Source: Roseithermus sacchariphilus
GTDB taxonomy: Bacteria; Bacteroidota; Rhodothermia; Rhodothermales; MEBIC09517
Direction: 5' to 3'
DNA length: 64,000 nucleotides
NCBI GenBank assembly: GCA_003285105.1
Contig: CP030158.1
Span: forward strand, 977,447 to 1,041,446
Below, piece by piece: positions 18,601-31,916 of the stretch. The position numbers and the translations under genes are program-made. Position 1 is the stretch's first letter; each line of letters starts with the position of its first letter. The notes beneath the pieces were generated by a model. It had not been told where the DNA came from, searched no databases, and saw nothing but the letters and a program-made list of their open reading frames with translations.

Positions 18601-18642
18601 TGCCTGTGGCATCTGCCTGGCAGATGCCTGTGGCAGGATAAT
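18601..18642. promoter_or_regulatory. Operator-like repeats between araC-type regulator and Mo-hydroxylase
   Basis: Two direct copies of TGCCTGTGGCA (18601-18611 and 18625-18635) begin 24 bases apart. The bases between them form a perfect inverted repeat, GGCATCTGCC (18608-18617) and GGCAGATGCC (18619-18628), around one T. A GATAAT box follows at 18637-18642. Direct half-sites about two helical turns apart are what AraC-type proteins bind, so this is probably the operator of the divergent regulator. Confidence 0.55.
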
Positions 18643-18782
18643 ACAACGATCCGGTGCCTCTCATGCGCTCTTTTGCAGAATGAGACAAGAATTGTGGAGG
18701 ATCATCATACCTGCACCCCGCCCCTGTGCCCTACCCTGTAGATGGACGCGACTCCTCATCCCATCGACAAGCCCCCGGAACC

Positions 18783-19241
18783 ATGGCACGCTTCCAGTTG
18801 ACCGTCAACGGCCGAGACGTCGAGGTAGACGTCGACCCCGGCACCCCGGTGCTGTGGGTGTTGCGCGACCACCTGCAGCTGGTGGGCACGAAATACGGAT
18901 GCGGCATCGCCCGGTGTGGCGCGTGCACCATCCACCTGAACGGCGTGGCGGTGCGGTCGTGCGTGCTGCCCGTCTCGAGCGTGGGCGAGCAGGCCATCAC
19001 GACCATCGAAGGCCTTTCGGCCGATGGCACCCACCCGCTGCAGCAGGCGTGGCTGGAGCACGACGTGCCCCAGTGCGGCTACTGCCAGGCCGGGCAGATC
19101 ATGAGCGCGGCCGCCCTGCTCGCCCGGAACCCGTCTCCCTCCGACGAGGAGATCGACGCGGCGATGAACGGCAACCTCTGCCGCTGTGGGACCTACCTGC
19201 GCATCCGCGCCGCCATCCGCACGGCCGCTGCCCGCGGGTGA
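18783..19241 (+). CDS. (2Fe-2S)-binding subunit of a molybdenum hydroxylase (IorA/CoxS-like)
   Basis: The product has 152 residues, the usual length for this subunit. It contains a plant-type ferredoxin domain with [13 protein letters not shown] (residues about 40-52) and an all-helical second cluster domain with CGYCQAGQ and NLCRCGTY. It would pass electrons from the molybdopterin subunit encoded next. ATG 18783 gives the family N-terminus [16 protein letters not shown]; the in-frame ATG 18726 adds an unrelated 19 residues. The gene is divergent from the AraC regulator. Confidence 0.93.
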   Translation: MARFQLTVNGRDVEVDVDPGTPVLWVLRDHLQLVGTKYGCGIARCGACTIHLNGVAVRSCVLPVSSVGEQAITTIEGLSADGTHPLQQAWLEHDVPQCGYCQAGQIMSAAALLARNPSPSDEEIDAAMNGNLCRCGTYLRIRAAIRTAAARG

Positions 19242-19376
19242 GGGCGGCAGGCCGGAGAGGCCGGGCGATCTCCGCTCCGGCCCCGCGGCCCCGGCCCCCC
19301 GCGCCCCCCGGGGACGGCGCACGCCCCTGCGATCCGTCCCTCCTCCCGCTTCCGTTCACGACACAAGGAGAACACC

Positions 19377-21647
19377 GTGGCTACCGTTAAAACGACCCTC
19401 AACAGGCGGTCTTTCCTGAAAGCCTCGGCCCTGGCCGGCGGCGGGCTGATGCTCGGCTTCAACTGGCTGGCCGGCTGCCAGACGGATCCCACCCCGGCCC
19501 CCCTCACGCTGCCGGAGGACTGGTTCGAGATCAACGCCTTCGTGAAGATCGGTGACAACGGCGTGGTCACCATCATGTCCCCGAACCCGGAATTCGGGCA
19601 GAACGTGAAGACGTCCATGCCGATGATCGTGGCCGAGGAGTTGGACGTGGACTGGCAGCGGGTGATCGTCGAGCAGGCCCCGTTCAACCCGGCGATCTAT
19701 ACGCGCCAGTTCACCGGGGGCAGCCAGGGCATCCGGCAGGGCTGGACGGGGCTGCGCATGGCCGGTGCGGCGGCTCGCCACATGCTCCGCCAGGCGGCGG
19801 CCCGGGCCTGGCAGGTGCCTCTGGAGGAGGTCACCACGCACGCCGGCGTCCTGCACCACGCGGCCAGCGGCCGCTCGGCGGGCTACGGCGAGATGGCCTC
19901 GGCGGCGGCGACGATGCCCGTGCCCGAGGAGGTGGAGCTCAAGGACGTGGCGGACTTCACGATCATCGGCACCTCCCGCAAGAACGTGGAGGCCCGCAAG
20001 ATCGTGACGGGCCAGCCGCTCTACGCGATGGATCAATACCGGGAGGGGATGCTCGTCGCCATGGTCGTCCACCCGGGTCGGTTCGGGATGCGGCTGAAGT
20101 CGGTCGATGACACGGCCGCACGCGCGATGCCCGGCATCCGCGACGTCTTCCCGATCCAGACGTTCGCAGACGGCTACGAGCGCAATTACTTCGACACGAA
20201 CACCTTCCCGGAGCTGGTCGCCATCGTCGGCGACACGACGTGGCAGGTGATGAACGCCCGGAAGGCGCTGCGCATCGAGTGGGAGCCGATCGAGGACACG
20301 GAGATCCGCGTCGCCGGGTTTGGCGGCACGCAGACCGTGCGCATCCCCGCCGGGCTCGAAAGCACGCCGGACCACGCCGCACGCATGGCCGAGCAAGCCG
20401 CCCGCCCCGGCCGGGTGGTCCGCCGCGACGGCAACCCGGAGGCGGCCTTCCGCCGGGCCGCTCGCGTCATCGAGCGCACCTACACGGCGCCCTTCCTGGC
20501 GCACAACTGCATGGAGCCGATCAACTGCATCGCCCATGTGACGGCGGACCGCGCGGAGCTCGCCGGCCCGATCCAGGCCCCGGAATTCATCGAGCGGACG
20601 CTGGCCGCCCGCCTGGGCCTGCCGCCCGAGCGCATCGACATCCAGATGACCCGCATGGGCGGCGGCTTCGGCCGCCGCGCCTACGGGCACTACCTCGTCG
20701 AAGCGGCGCTCATCTCACAGCGCATGAACGCCCCCGTCAAGCTGATCTACACCCGGGAGGACGACATGACCTTCGGGGTCTACCGTCCGGCCTACCATGC
20801 CACGTATCGGGCGGCGCTGGACGAAGCGGGCCGCCTGATCGCCTTCCACGTGAAGGCCGGCGGCATCCCGGAAAGCCCGCTCCACGCCAACCGCTTCCCC
20901 GCCGGTGCCGTGGACCACTACCTCGCCGAGGAATGGGCGCTCGACTCCAACATCACCATCGGCGCCTTCCGCGCACCCCGGTCCAACTTCATCGGGGGCG
21001 TCGAGCAGGCCTTCCTGGACGAGGTCGCCGAGGCCGCCGGCAAGGACCCCATCGCCTTTCGCCTCGAACTGCTGGAACGAGCCCGGACGCGCCCCGTCGG
21101 CGAGCGCAACGACTATGACCCCGTGCGCTTTGCCGGGGTGCTCGAACGGGTGCGGGACGCCTCGGGCTGGGGCACGGACGACCCGCCGGGCGTCCATCGC
21201 GGCGTGGCCGCCTACTTCTGCCACAACTCGTACGCAGCGCACGTGCTGGACCTCGTGATAGAAGACGGCACCCCCGTCATCACCCGCGTGTGCAGCGCCA
21301 TCGACTGCGGCATCGTCGTCAACCCCGACGCCGCCACCAACATGGTCGAGGGCGCCGTCGTGGACGGCATCGGGAACGCGCTCTACGGCGCCATGACCTT
21401 CACCGACGGCCTGCCGGACCACCGCAACTTCGACACGTACCGCATGATCCGCCACGCCGAAGCGCCGAAGGCCATCGACGTGCACTTCGTGGAGAGCGAC
21501 GTCGCCCCGACGGGCCTGGGCGAGCCGCCCTTCCCGCCCGTCTTTGCCGCCCTCGCCAACGCCCTCTACAGGGCGACCGGCACGCGGCTCTACGAACAGC
21601 CCTTCGCTCCCCATCTGGAAGCCTTCGTCCAGCAGACGACGGGCTGA
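19377..21647 (+). CDS. Molybdopterin-binding subunit of aldehyde/isoquinoline oxidoreductase family (IorB-like)
   Basis: A GTG start at 19377 lies behind AAGGAGAACACC. The N-terminus is a Tat signal (NRRSFLKASALAGGGLMLGFNWLAGC), as in the periplasmic IorB branch of xanthine-dehydrogenase-family proteins; the Cys could also be lipidated. The 756-residue length fits. Molybdopterin-binding segments include GGSQGIRQGW, MEPINCIAHV, RMGGGFGRRAYGHY, GAFRAPRSNFIGG and the terminal GLGEPPFPPVFAALANA, where the active-site Glu is expected. Together with the upstream 2Fe-2S subunit it would hydroxylate an aldehyde or N-heterocycle; the substrate cannot be read from the sequence. Confidence 0.92.
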   Translation: MATVKTTLNRRSFLKASALAGGGLMLGFNWLAGCQTDPTPAPLTLPEDWFEINAFVKIGDNGVVTIMSPNPEFGQNVKTSMPMIVAEELDVDWQRVIVEQAPFNPAIYTRQFTGGSQGIRQGWTGLRMAGAAARHMLRQAAARAWQVPLEEVTTHAGVLHHAASGRSAGYGEMASAAATMPVPEEVELKDVADFTIIGTSRKNVEARKIVTGQPLYAMDQYREGMLVAMVVHPGRFGMRLKSVDDTAARAMPGIRDVFPIQTFADGYERNYFDTNTFPELVAIVGDTTWQVMNARKALRIEWEPIEDTEIRVAGFGGTQTVRIPAGLESTPDHAARMAEQAARPGRVVRRDGNPEAAFRRAARVIERTYTAPFLAHNCMEPINCIAHVTADRAELAGPIQAPEFIERTLAARLGLPPERIDIQMTRMGGGFGRRAYGHYLVEAALISQRMNAPVKLIYTREDDMTFGVYRPAYHATYRAALDEAGRLIAFHVKAGGIPESPLHANRFPAGAVDHYLAEEWALDSNITIGAFRAPRSNFIGGVEQAFLDEVAEAAGKDPIAFRLELLERARTRPVGERNDYDPVRFAGVLERVRDASGWGTDDPPGVHRGVAAYFCHNSYAAHVLDLVIEDGTPVITRVCSAIDCGIVVNPDAATNMVEGAVVDGIGNALYGAMTFTDGLPDHRNFDTYRMIRHAEAPKAIDVHFVESDVAPTGLGEPPFPPVFAALANALYRATGTRLYEQPFAPHLEAFVQQTTG

Positions 21648-21705
21648 CGACGCGGCGAGGACGGTGACCGGCATCTGCGACGCCCGACGACCCGCTGCGA
21701 CGACG

Positions 21706-23447
<1,742 letters not shown>

Positions 23448-23516
23448 GCCGCCGGCGCACGGAGCCGTTCTTCCACACCACGCCTTGCCAGACGTACAGC
23501 GCATCCTGAAAGAACC

Positions 23517-24643
23517 ATGCATACACGAAAAGCCCGGCCTCCCAGGGGGGGCTGAGGGTACACCGGCACATCCTGCTGGCCGGTGTGTTGCTGGCCGGCC
23601 TTCCGGGTACGACGACCTCGGCCCAGGCGCTCGAAGACCTTCAACAGCCGGAGACGCCCCTGGTGCTGAAGGCCCAGGGCAGCTTCTTCGTGGGCGGCGA
23701 ACAGGTCGAACAGACCCATGTGGAGCTGGGCAGTTTCGGGCCTGCCGGTCACATCAGCGTAGGCCAGATGTACGTGCGGTACATGATCCCGTACGAAGGC
23801 CGGGTGCCGGTGGTGATGATCCACGGCATGGCCCTCACCGGCAAGTCGTGGGAGACCACGCCGGACGGCCGGATGGGCTGGGATGAATACTTCGCGCGCA
23901 AGGGGCATCCCGTTTACGTCCCGGATCAGGTGGGTCGCGGGCGGTCGGGTTTCAACCAGGCCGTCTTCAACAACGTGCGCGCGGGGATCACCCCGCCGGG
24001 CGAGCAACCTGCCCTGCCCCGCTTCAGCGACGAGGTCGTCTGGCCGAACTTTCGCTTCGGCTCGCGCCCCGGCGTTCCCTATGCCGGCACCCGGTTTCCG
24101 GTGGAGGCCGTGGACGAGTTGTCGAAGCAGGGCGTGCCGGACCTGAACGCGACCCTCCCCACGCCCAATCCAACGATACGGGCGCTATCCGACCTCGCGG
24201 CCCGGCTGAATGGGGCGGTGTTGATGGGACACTCGCAGTCCGGGTCCTTCCCGCTGGAGGCCGCCCTGCTCGATCCCGATGCCGTGCGGGGCCTCGTGCT
24301 GCTTGAGCCGGGCAGGTGCCCGGCTACGTATACGGATGAGCAGATCACCACCCTCGCCACCATCCCGATCCTGATCGTCTTCGGGGATTACCGCGACACC
24401 CCGACGGGCATAGCCCGGTTTGGCGATGAGCACTTCTGGCAGATTTCCTTTGAAAGTTGCCAGGCGTTCATCGGCCGTATCCAGGCCTCGGGGGGACGTG
24501 CGGACATGCTCGACCCGACGACGGACTCCCGCCTCCGCGGCAACAGCCACATGATCATGCAAGACAAGAACAACCTGGAGATCGCCGACCTGATCCTGGA
24601 GTGGATCGATGAGCACGTGGGCGAGGAGGGCACCCATGAATAG
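23517..24643 (+). CDS. Secreted alpha/beta hydrolase, signal peptide split by a G7 tract
   Basis: The main frame (GTG 23585 to 24643, 352 residues) encodes an alpha/beta hydrolase with VVMIHGMALTGKSW oxyanion region, nucleophile motif GHSQSG, and a late LRGNSHMIMQDKNN block with the likely catalytic His. The frame is open upstream and encodes most of a signal peptide (HILLAGVLLAGLPG, SAQA) but has no good start. ATG 23517 (MHTRKARPPRGG) is in another frame and hits a stop just after a run of seven G (23545-23551). One extra G would join both parts into a perfect signal peptide. This is either a sequencing indel or slippage. The stop overlaps the next gene by 8 bases. Confidence 0.8.
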
Positions 24644-26882
24644 TCTCGCACCGCGCCGGGGGGTCCCTTCCTCCTCAGCGGCCTTGATCTGCGCGAGCGT
24701 TCTCTTCGTCCTCCTTTTCCAGGCGGGGCCTCTGTTCGCACAGGACGAGCGGAGGACGGCCCGCGCCACTTATTTCGACGGGGAAATCACCGTCGATGGG
24801 GTGATGGACGAAGCGGCCTGGGAGATGGCCCCACCCACCGGCGACTTCTGGCAGTTCTTCCCGGCGGATTCGGTCCGTGCCGCCTATCAGACCGAGTTTC
24901 GCATCCTCTACAACGACCACACGCTGTACGTGGGCGTGCGGGCCGAGGCACCGGCCGGGGCCTACGTCGTCTCCACCCTCCGGCGCGATTTCAGCGGCAC
25001 CAGCAACGACAACGTCACGCTGATGTTCGACACCTACAGCGACGGGACGAACGCCTACCTGTTCGGGGTCACTCCCTACGGGGTGCAGCGCGACGTGCTC
25101 ATCTCGGGCGGCGGGAGCGACGTCAGCGGGTTCAACACCACCTGGGACGAAGCATGGCACGCCGAAGCCCGCCGCCACCCGGACCATTACGTCGTGGAGT
25201 TCGCTATCCCCTTCAGCGCGCTGACCTATCCGGCCGGCAGCACGCGGTGGCGGTTCCAGGCCTACCGGTGGGATTTCCAGACGAACGAGCGAAGCGTCTG
25301 GGCGCGCGTGCCGCAGAACCAGTTGATGACCAACCTGGCGTTTCTCGGCGAGGTGGTCTTCGACCGGCCCCTGGGATCTCCCTCGGCACCGGTGGCCGTC
25401 ATTCCGTACGTGCGCGCAGGCGCCGAATCCGATTTCGGGCAGGACGAGACGCGCCTCCCCTTCGCCGTGGGCGGAGACGCCAAGGTGGCCGTCGGGCAGG
25501 GGCTGACGCTGGACCTCACCGCCAACCCGGATTTCTCGAACGTGGAAGCCGACGACTTCATCACGAACCTGACCCGCTTCGAGATCCTGCGTCCCGAAAA
25601 ACGGCAGTTCTTCATCGACAACAGCGACCTCTTCGGAAATTTCGGCAGCCGGCTCGACGACATCCCGTTCTTCTCCCGTCGCATCGGCATCGCCCGGGAC
25701 ACGACCGGCCTGTTCGTCGAGAACCGGGTGCTGGGAGGCCTACGCCTCAGCGGCAACCTGAGTGACCGCTGGCGTCTCGGGTTCCTGAACCTCCAGACCG
25801 CCGCGGACCGGCCCCTGGGAATTCCCTCCAACAACAACATGATGGTGGCCCTGCAGCGGCGTGTCTTTGCCCGGTCCAACGTCGGGGTGTTCCTCGTCAA
25901 CCGGCAGGCGCTCGGCGACTACGACTTTCTCGACCCGGCGCGGGAATACAACCGGGTGGTGGGCATCGATTACAACCTGGCCTCGGCGGACAACACCTGG
26001 ACCGGCACGTTCTACCTCCACAAGTCCTTCCAGCCGGGCGACCACACCGGGAATTATTCGGCCCAGGCGATCATCCGGTACAACACCCGGCGCTGGGCGT
26101 TCACGTCGGACTTCGTCTACGTGGACGGGGACTACCGGGCGGATCTCGGCTTCGTCCCCCGCCGGGACCTGTTCAAGTCGGGCAAGGCGGTCAGCCACAC
26201 ATTCTGGCCGGAAAGCGGCGTCATCAACAACCACAGCATCCGGCTGCTGGCGCTGCACTTCTGGCGTCCCTCGCTCGGCTACAAGCTGACCGATCACCAG
26301 TACCGGGCCACCTGGCGCGCCGTCTTCACCGACCAGTCGGAATTCGAACTGGAGTACATCAACCACTTCATTTTCCTGACGGAGCCGTTCGATCCCACCC
26401 GCTCGGCCGGCAGCGTGCCCCTGCCCGGCGATACGGGATACTACTTCAACGACCTGACGGCCTCCTATGCGTCGGACGCCTCCGACGATCTGTACGTCAA
26501 TGTGGAGGTGACGGCCGGCGAGTTTTTCAACGGCAACCGGCTCTCGGTCAACGGGCAGGTCAACCTCAACGTGCAGCCGTGGGCGGTGTTCACCCTCGGC
26601 GGCGGCTACGACCGCCTGCGCCTGCCGGCCCCGCACCCAGACGCCGATCTCTGGCTGGTGAGCCCGGCCTTCGACATCACCTTCAGCAAATCGCTGTTCT
26701 GGTCCACCCTCGTTCAGTACAGCACCCAGCTCAAAAACGTCGGGATCAACTCGCGCCTGCAATGGCGCTTTGCCCCGCTCTCCGACCTGTATCTGGTCTA
26801 CAACGACAGCTACCGGACCGATGGCTTCGTGCCGCGCTTCCGGGCCGTCACGCTGAAAATCACCTACTGGCTAAATATGTAA
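24636..26882 (+). CDS. CBM9-like / DUF5916 outer-membrane beta-barrel protein
   Basis: ATG 24636 overlaps the stop of the preceding hydrolase gene by eight bases and starts a signal peptide ending GPLFAQ, giving a 748-residue protein. Residues about 38-225 match the family-9 carbohydrate-binding-like fold (ITVDGVMDEAAWEMA, TEFRILYNDHTLYVGVRA, DNVTLMFDTY). The following region (PNPDFSNVEADDFITNLTRFEI-type segment, RPEKRQFFIDNSDLF) is the DUF5916 signature, and the rest consists of alternating strands ending in an aromatic-rich C-terminus typical of an outer-membrane barrel. DUF5916 proteins are widespread in Bacteroidota and of unknown function. Confidence 0.87.
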   Translation: MNSLAPRRGVPSSSAALICASVLFVLLFQAGPLFAQDERRTARATYFDGEITVDGVMDEAAWEMAPPTGDFWQFFPADSVRAAYQTEFRILYNDHTLYVGVRAEAPAGAYVVSTLRRDFSGTSNDNVTLMFDTYSDGTNAYLFGVTPYGVQRDVLISGGGSDVSGFNTTWDEAWHAEARRHPDHYVVEFAIPFSALTYPAGSTRWRFQAYRWDFQTNERSVWARVPQNQLMTNLAFLGEVVFDRPLGSPSAPVAVIPYVRAGAESDFGQDETRLPFAVGGDAKVAVGQGLTLDLTANPDFSNVEADDFITNLTRFEILRPEKRQFFIDNSDLFGNFGSRLDDIPFFSRRIGIARDTTGLFVENRVLGGLRLSGNLSDRWRLGFLNLQTAADRPLGIPSNNNMMVALQRRVFARSNVGVFLVNRQALGDYDFLDPAREYNRVVGIDYNLASADNTWTGTFYLHKSFQPGDHTGNYSAQAIIRYNTRRWAFTSDFVYVDGDYRADLGFVPRRDLFKSGKAVSHTFWPESGVINNHSIRLLALHFWRPSLGYKLTDHQYRATWRAVFTDQSEFELEYINHFIFLTEPFDPTRSAGSVPLPGDTGYYFNDLTASYASDASDDLYVNVEVTAGEFFNGNRLSVNGQVNLNVQPWAVFTLGGGYDRLRLPAPHPDADLWLVSPAFDITFSKSLFWSTLVQYSTQLKNVGINSRLQWRFAPLSDLYLVYNDSYRTDGFVPRFRAVTLKITYWLNM

Positions 26883-26898
26883 ATATGTAATCGCCGCC

Positions 26899-28740
26899 AT
26901 GAACCGCCTTGCTTCTGGCCTCCCCATCGGGGTCCTTCGCGCGCTCTCCCTCCTTCTTCTGCTCCTGGTGACGACGACCGCCGGTGCACAGACGCCGTAC
27001 CCCGGTGGCACGTGGGAGCCCGGTCCCGCCCGGTACAGCACGACGGCTCCCGACAGCCTGACGATCACGACGTTCGACGGCGTCGGGCTCCAGGCGCTGG
27101 TGTGGTATCCGGCGGATCCGGCCACCGGTGAACGCGCCGGGGGGGACTTCCCCGTCATCATGGAGATGACACCGTACCCGCGGCTCCGGGCGCCCCTCTC
27201 GCCGATCGAATTCCTGACCGGGCACGGGTATATCTACCTCGTCGTCCGCCCGCGCGGGAGCGGGGGGTCGGAGGGGAGGCTACAGCAGTTCTCGTCCATC
27301 GACGGGCGCGACGGGGCCACCGTCGCGGCCTGGGCGGCCCGCGACCTTCCCGGCTCCGACGGGCGCGTCGGGCTCATCGGGTGCTCCTACCCCGGCGGGA
27401 CGGCGCTGGCAACGGCGGCCTACGCCGGGCCGGGCTCGCCGGTGAAGGCGGTCGTGGCGGCCTGCATCGGGCTCGACATGCAGCACCGCCAGGTCTGGAC
27501 GACGAACGGGCTCCCGAACGCGGCTCTCTCGGCCTATGCCCCGCGTGCCGCGGCCATCATGGGGGGCGTCGAATCGGCCGCCACGTATTTTGCGGATTTC
27601 TATGCCAGCCTCATGGCCGGCGGCCCCGAGGCCTACGACGGGTACTGGGATCACCGCCTGCCGCTGGCTTGGGCCGGCGACATCGCCCGGAACGAGATCC
27701 CGACGCTCCTCTGGTCGGGGTGGGACGACATCAACGAGACCGGCGCGCTCCACGCCTTCGTGGCCCTGCAGAACGCCGCCGCCGGCCGGCCGATCCAGGC
27801 GCCCATGGCCGGGGAGCAGCCCCCGGATCCACGCTACCAGCTCCTCATGGGCAACTGGGGCCACGCGCAGGGCCTCGACGCGGGCGTCATGCTCCAGTGG
27901 TTCGAGACGTGGCTGAAGGGCGTCGAGACGGGCATCGGACGGACGGAGACGCCGATGCATCTCTTTGAGACCGGGACCAACCGCTGGGTCAACGTCGCGC
28001 GCTACCCGCTGGTAGCGGCGTATACCGACTGGTACCTCGCGCCGGGCCACGCCCTTGTGGATACGGTGCCTGATGCCGAAGGCACCGCCGGGCTGCGCTG
28101 GGCCCCGCCCGATGCCGAAGGGGGACGGCTCGTGTTCGAGACGCCGCCCTTCGCCGAAGGGGCCACCCTCGCCGGTCCGATCAGCGTGACGGCCTATGCC
28201 CGCTCGAGCAACACCAACCTGGCGTTGATTGCGAAGCTGTACGACGTGGCGCCGGACGGCACGGCCGAGCGGGTGAGCTTCGGCGCCCTCCTCGGCAGCC
28301 AGCACCGGCTCGACGCAGACCGGTCGTGGACGGGCGACGACGGTACCGTCATCAGGCCCTGGCCTATGCTCCGCCGCGACGAGTTTCTCACCCCCGGTGA
28401 GGTATACCGGCTCGAGATCCCGCTCGCGGCCCGCCAGTGGGCCGTCGCTCCGAACCACCGGCTACGGCTGGAGTTGACCACCCAGAGCCCCAGCGAGATC
28501 TGCCCGGACGAGGGCGACGTCGCCCTCGTCTCCGAGCCGTGCCGCCTGACGCTTCCGCAGCGAGAGACCCTTCCGGGCGGACGATACACCCTCCTCTTCG
28601 GCCCGCAGTACCCCTCGGCGCTCCACCTTCCCCAGCTGCCGTGGCACGCCTTCGAGACCGCGCGGTCCGGCCCGCCGCCCGCAGACTGGACGGACGAGCC
28701 CTCGCCCTACCTGGATTTCACCCTTCCCCTGGTATGGTGA
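26899..28740 (+). CDS. Secreted CocE/NonD family hydrolase
   Basis: The 613-residue product has a signal peptide (residues 1-32, ending TTAGAQ). It has the X-Pro dipeptidyl-peptidase/CocE architecture: an N-terminal alpha/beta-hydrolase with IGCSYPGG (Ser163), WSGWDDINETG (Asp276 or Asp277), a GNWGHAQG block with His321, and a C-terminal jelly-roll (about 370-610; RLRLELTTQSPSEICPD). All triad residues are present, so it should be an active esterase or peptidase in the periplasm or outside. It starts only 16 bases after the DUF5916 gene and is probably cotranscribed with it. Confidence 0.9.
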   Translation: MNRLASGLPIGVLRALSLLLLLLVTTTAGAQTPYPGGTWEPGPARYSTTAPDSLTITTFDGVGLQALVWYPADPATGERAGGDFPVIMEMTPYPRLRAPLSPIEFLTGHGYIYLVVRPRGSGGSEGRLQQFSSIDGRDGATVAAWAARDLPGSDGRVGLIGCSYPGGTALATAAYAGPGSPVKAVVAACIGLDMQHRQVWTTNGLPNAALSAYAPRAAAIMGGVESAATYFADFYASLMAGGPEAYDGYWDHRLPLAWAGDIARNEIPTLLWSGWDDINETGALHAFVALQNAAAGRPIQAPMAGEQPPDPRYQLLMGNWGHAQGLDAGVMLQWFETWLKGVETGIGRTETPMHLFETGTNRWVNVARYPLVAAYTDWYLAPGHALVDTVPDAEGTAGLRWAPPDAEGGRLVFETPPFAEGATLAGPISVTAYARSSNTNLALIAKLYDVAPDGTAERVSFGALLGSQHRLDADRSWTGDDGTVIRPWPMLRRDEFLTPGEVYRLEIPLAARQWAVAPNHRLRLELTTQSPSEICPDEGDVALVSEPCRLTLPQRETLPGGRYTLLFGPQYPSALHLPQLPWHAFETARSGPPPADWTDEPSPYLDFTLPLVW

Positions 28741-28782
28741 TACCAGGACCCGCTATTCCCTGACCTGCAAACAGACAACCAG

Positions 28783-28872
28783 GCAAACGCGCACACTCGG
28801 AACCGGCCTCGACGTCTCGGCCCTCGGCTTTGGCTGCATGGGCCTCAGCTTCGGCTACGGCCCCGCGCCGTG
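28783..28872 (+). pseudogene. Fragment of an aldo/keto reductase 5' end
   Basis: About 81 bases from 28783 repeat the start of the intact aldo/keto reductase at 29489 with only two differences. The fragment reads [19 protein letters not shown] and onward to a stop after GPAP; the start codon is AGG instead of ATG. It is a short, recent duplication scar and cannot encode an enzyme. The fragment and the intact copy flank the small NTF2-like gene as direct repeats. Confidence 0.8.
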
Positions 28873-28955
28873 ACGGCCATCGGCCTGGCCCGGGAGGCCT
28901 TCGATCAGCCCTGAACGGCTCGATCCCGATCATTCTACCCGCAACCCGACCCGAC

Positions 28956-30490
<1,535 letters not shown>

Positions 30491-30526
30491 GCAGCGGGGA
30501 GGATGTCGCCGGGCGGGGGGCTGCGC

Positions 30527-30555
30527 TTGTCGCAGCGCCGGGGTTTCCGTAGCTT
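30527..30555 (+). promoter_or_regulatory. Promoter-like boxes TTG-N20-TAGCTT
   Basis: TTG (30527-30529) and TAGCTT (30550-30555) have the same 20-base spacing as the candidate promoters at 4542, 10616 and 38576. The TTG lies in the loop of a small hairpin with arms GCTGCG and CGCAGC (30520-30536). It would drive the amino-sugar/chitin group beginning at 30739. Confidence 0.35.
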
Positions 30556-30738
30556 CTTGCCGAGGAGAAGGCGGCTCCCGCCCCCGGTGGGCGGACCGAA
30601 CGGCCTGCCAGCGATTCCGCGACGGCCGCAGAGGAGGGAGATCCCCCACGTACCCCCCGCTCACCCGCCACCGCGTTGAACATCTCGTCCGGCTTCGTCA
30701 TCCCCCTGACGGTGCGCCCCGTGCAGCGGCCGGCTCTG

Positions 30739-31833
30739 ATGCCCGCCGCCGCACGGGTCTGCTACGGCCTCGTCGCCGGCCTGCTGGCCCTCGCCCTGGC
30801 ACCGACACAGGCCGCCGCCCAGCCCGTCCCCCGCCACTACGTCGCCTACCGCACCGCCGCCCCCCTCACCCTCGACGGCCACCTCGACGAACCCGCCTGG
30901 CAGGCCGCCCCGTGGACCGACGCCTTCACCGACATCGAGGGGGACCGCCGCCCACCGCCCCGCTTCCGCACGCGGGCCAAAATGCTCTGGGACGATGCCC
31001 ACTTCTACGTGGCCGCCATCCTGGAGGAGCCGCACCTGTGGGCCACCCTCACCGAACGCGACGCCGTCATCTTCCACGATAACGACTTCGAGGTCTTCAT
31101 CGACCCCGACGGCGACACGCACCTGTACTACGAGGTCGAACTGAACGCGCTGGGCACGGTCTGGGACCTGCTGCTCGTGCGCCCCTACCGCGACGGCGGC
31201 CCGCCCATCGACGCCTGGGACGTGCGCGGCCTCGGCCTCGGCCTGCACCTCGACGGCACCCTCAACGACCCGTCCGACACCGACCGGGGCTGGACCGTGG
31301 AACTGGCCCTCCCGTGGGAGGCCCTCCGCGAGGCCGCCCCCGGCAACCGGCCCCCGCGTCCGGGCGAGACGTGGCGCGTCAACTTCTCCCGCGTGCAGTG
31401 GCACACCGACGTGGCCGACGGGCGCTACGTCAAACGCACCGACCCGGCCACGGGACGGCCGCTCCCTGAGGACAACTGGGTGTGGAGCCCGCAGGGCGTC
31501 ATCGACATGCACCGGCCCGAGCGCTGGGGCTTCGTGCTGTTCTCGGACCGCATCGCCGGCACGGGCACCACGCCGTTCGTCCCCGACCCCAACGAGCGGG
31601 TCAAGGACGCCCTGCGGCATCTGCACGAGGCCCAACGCGCGCACTTCCGCACGCACGGGCGCTACGCTGACGACCTGGCCGCCCTCGGTGCGGACACCCT
31701 GCGCGTCGACGGGCTCGCCTTCACCCCCACCCTGTACGTCACCCCGACCCTCTACGAGATCACCGCCCCCGGCTTCGACGGCGCCACCGTCCACATCCGC
31801 CACGACGGGCGGGTGTGGGTGGAAAAGCCCTGA
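30739..31833 (+). CDS. Secreted carbohydrate-binding family 9-like protein
   Basis: ATG 30739 gives a 364-residue protein with a signal peptide ending PTQAAAQ; a TTG start at 30676 would bury it. Residues about 30-250 form a CBM9-like domain (LTLDGHLDEPAWQAAPW, RTRAKMLWDDAHFYVAAIL, DNDFEVFIDPDGDTHLYYEVELNA is the core region), followed by ETWRVNFSRVQW. The C-terminal 100 residues have a short helical segment and a small beta-domain. Such proteins bind sugars at the cell surface. It heads a run of four genes dealing with chitin or other amino-sugar polymers. Confidence 0.85.
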   Translation: MPAAARVCYGLVAGLLALALAPTQAAAQPVPRHYVAYRTAAPLTLDGHLDEPAWQAAPWTDAFTDIEGDRRPPPRFRTRAKMLWDDAHFYVAAILEEPHLWATLTERDAVIFHDNDFEVFIDPDGDTHLYYEVELNALGTVWDLLLVRPYRDGGPPIDAWDVRGLGLGLHLDGTLNDPSDTDRGWTVELALPWEALREAAPGNRPPRPGETWRVNFSRVQWHTDVADGRYVKRTDPATGRPLPEDNWVWSPQGVIDMHRPERWGFVLFSDRIAGTGTTPFVPDPNERVKDALRHLHEAQRAHFRTHGRYADDLAALGADTLRVDGLAFTPTLYVTPTLYEITAPGFDGATVHIRHDGRVWVEKP

Positions 31834-31916
31834 CCGTTCCCCGCCCCGGCACACCCATCGTGCCTGACGCCCCGGGCCCCATCTTCAATTTGCCATCTGC
31901 AACCCGAAACCCTCTC

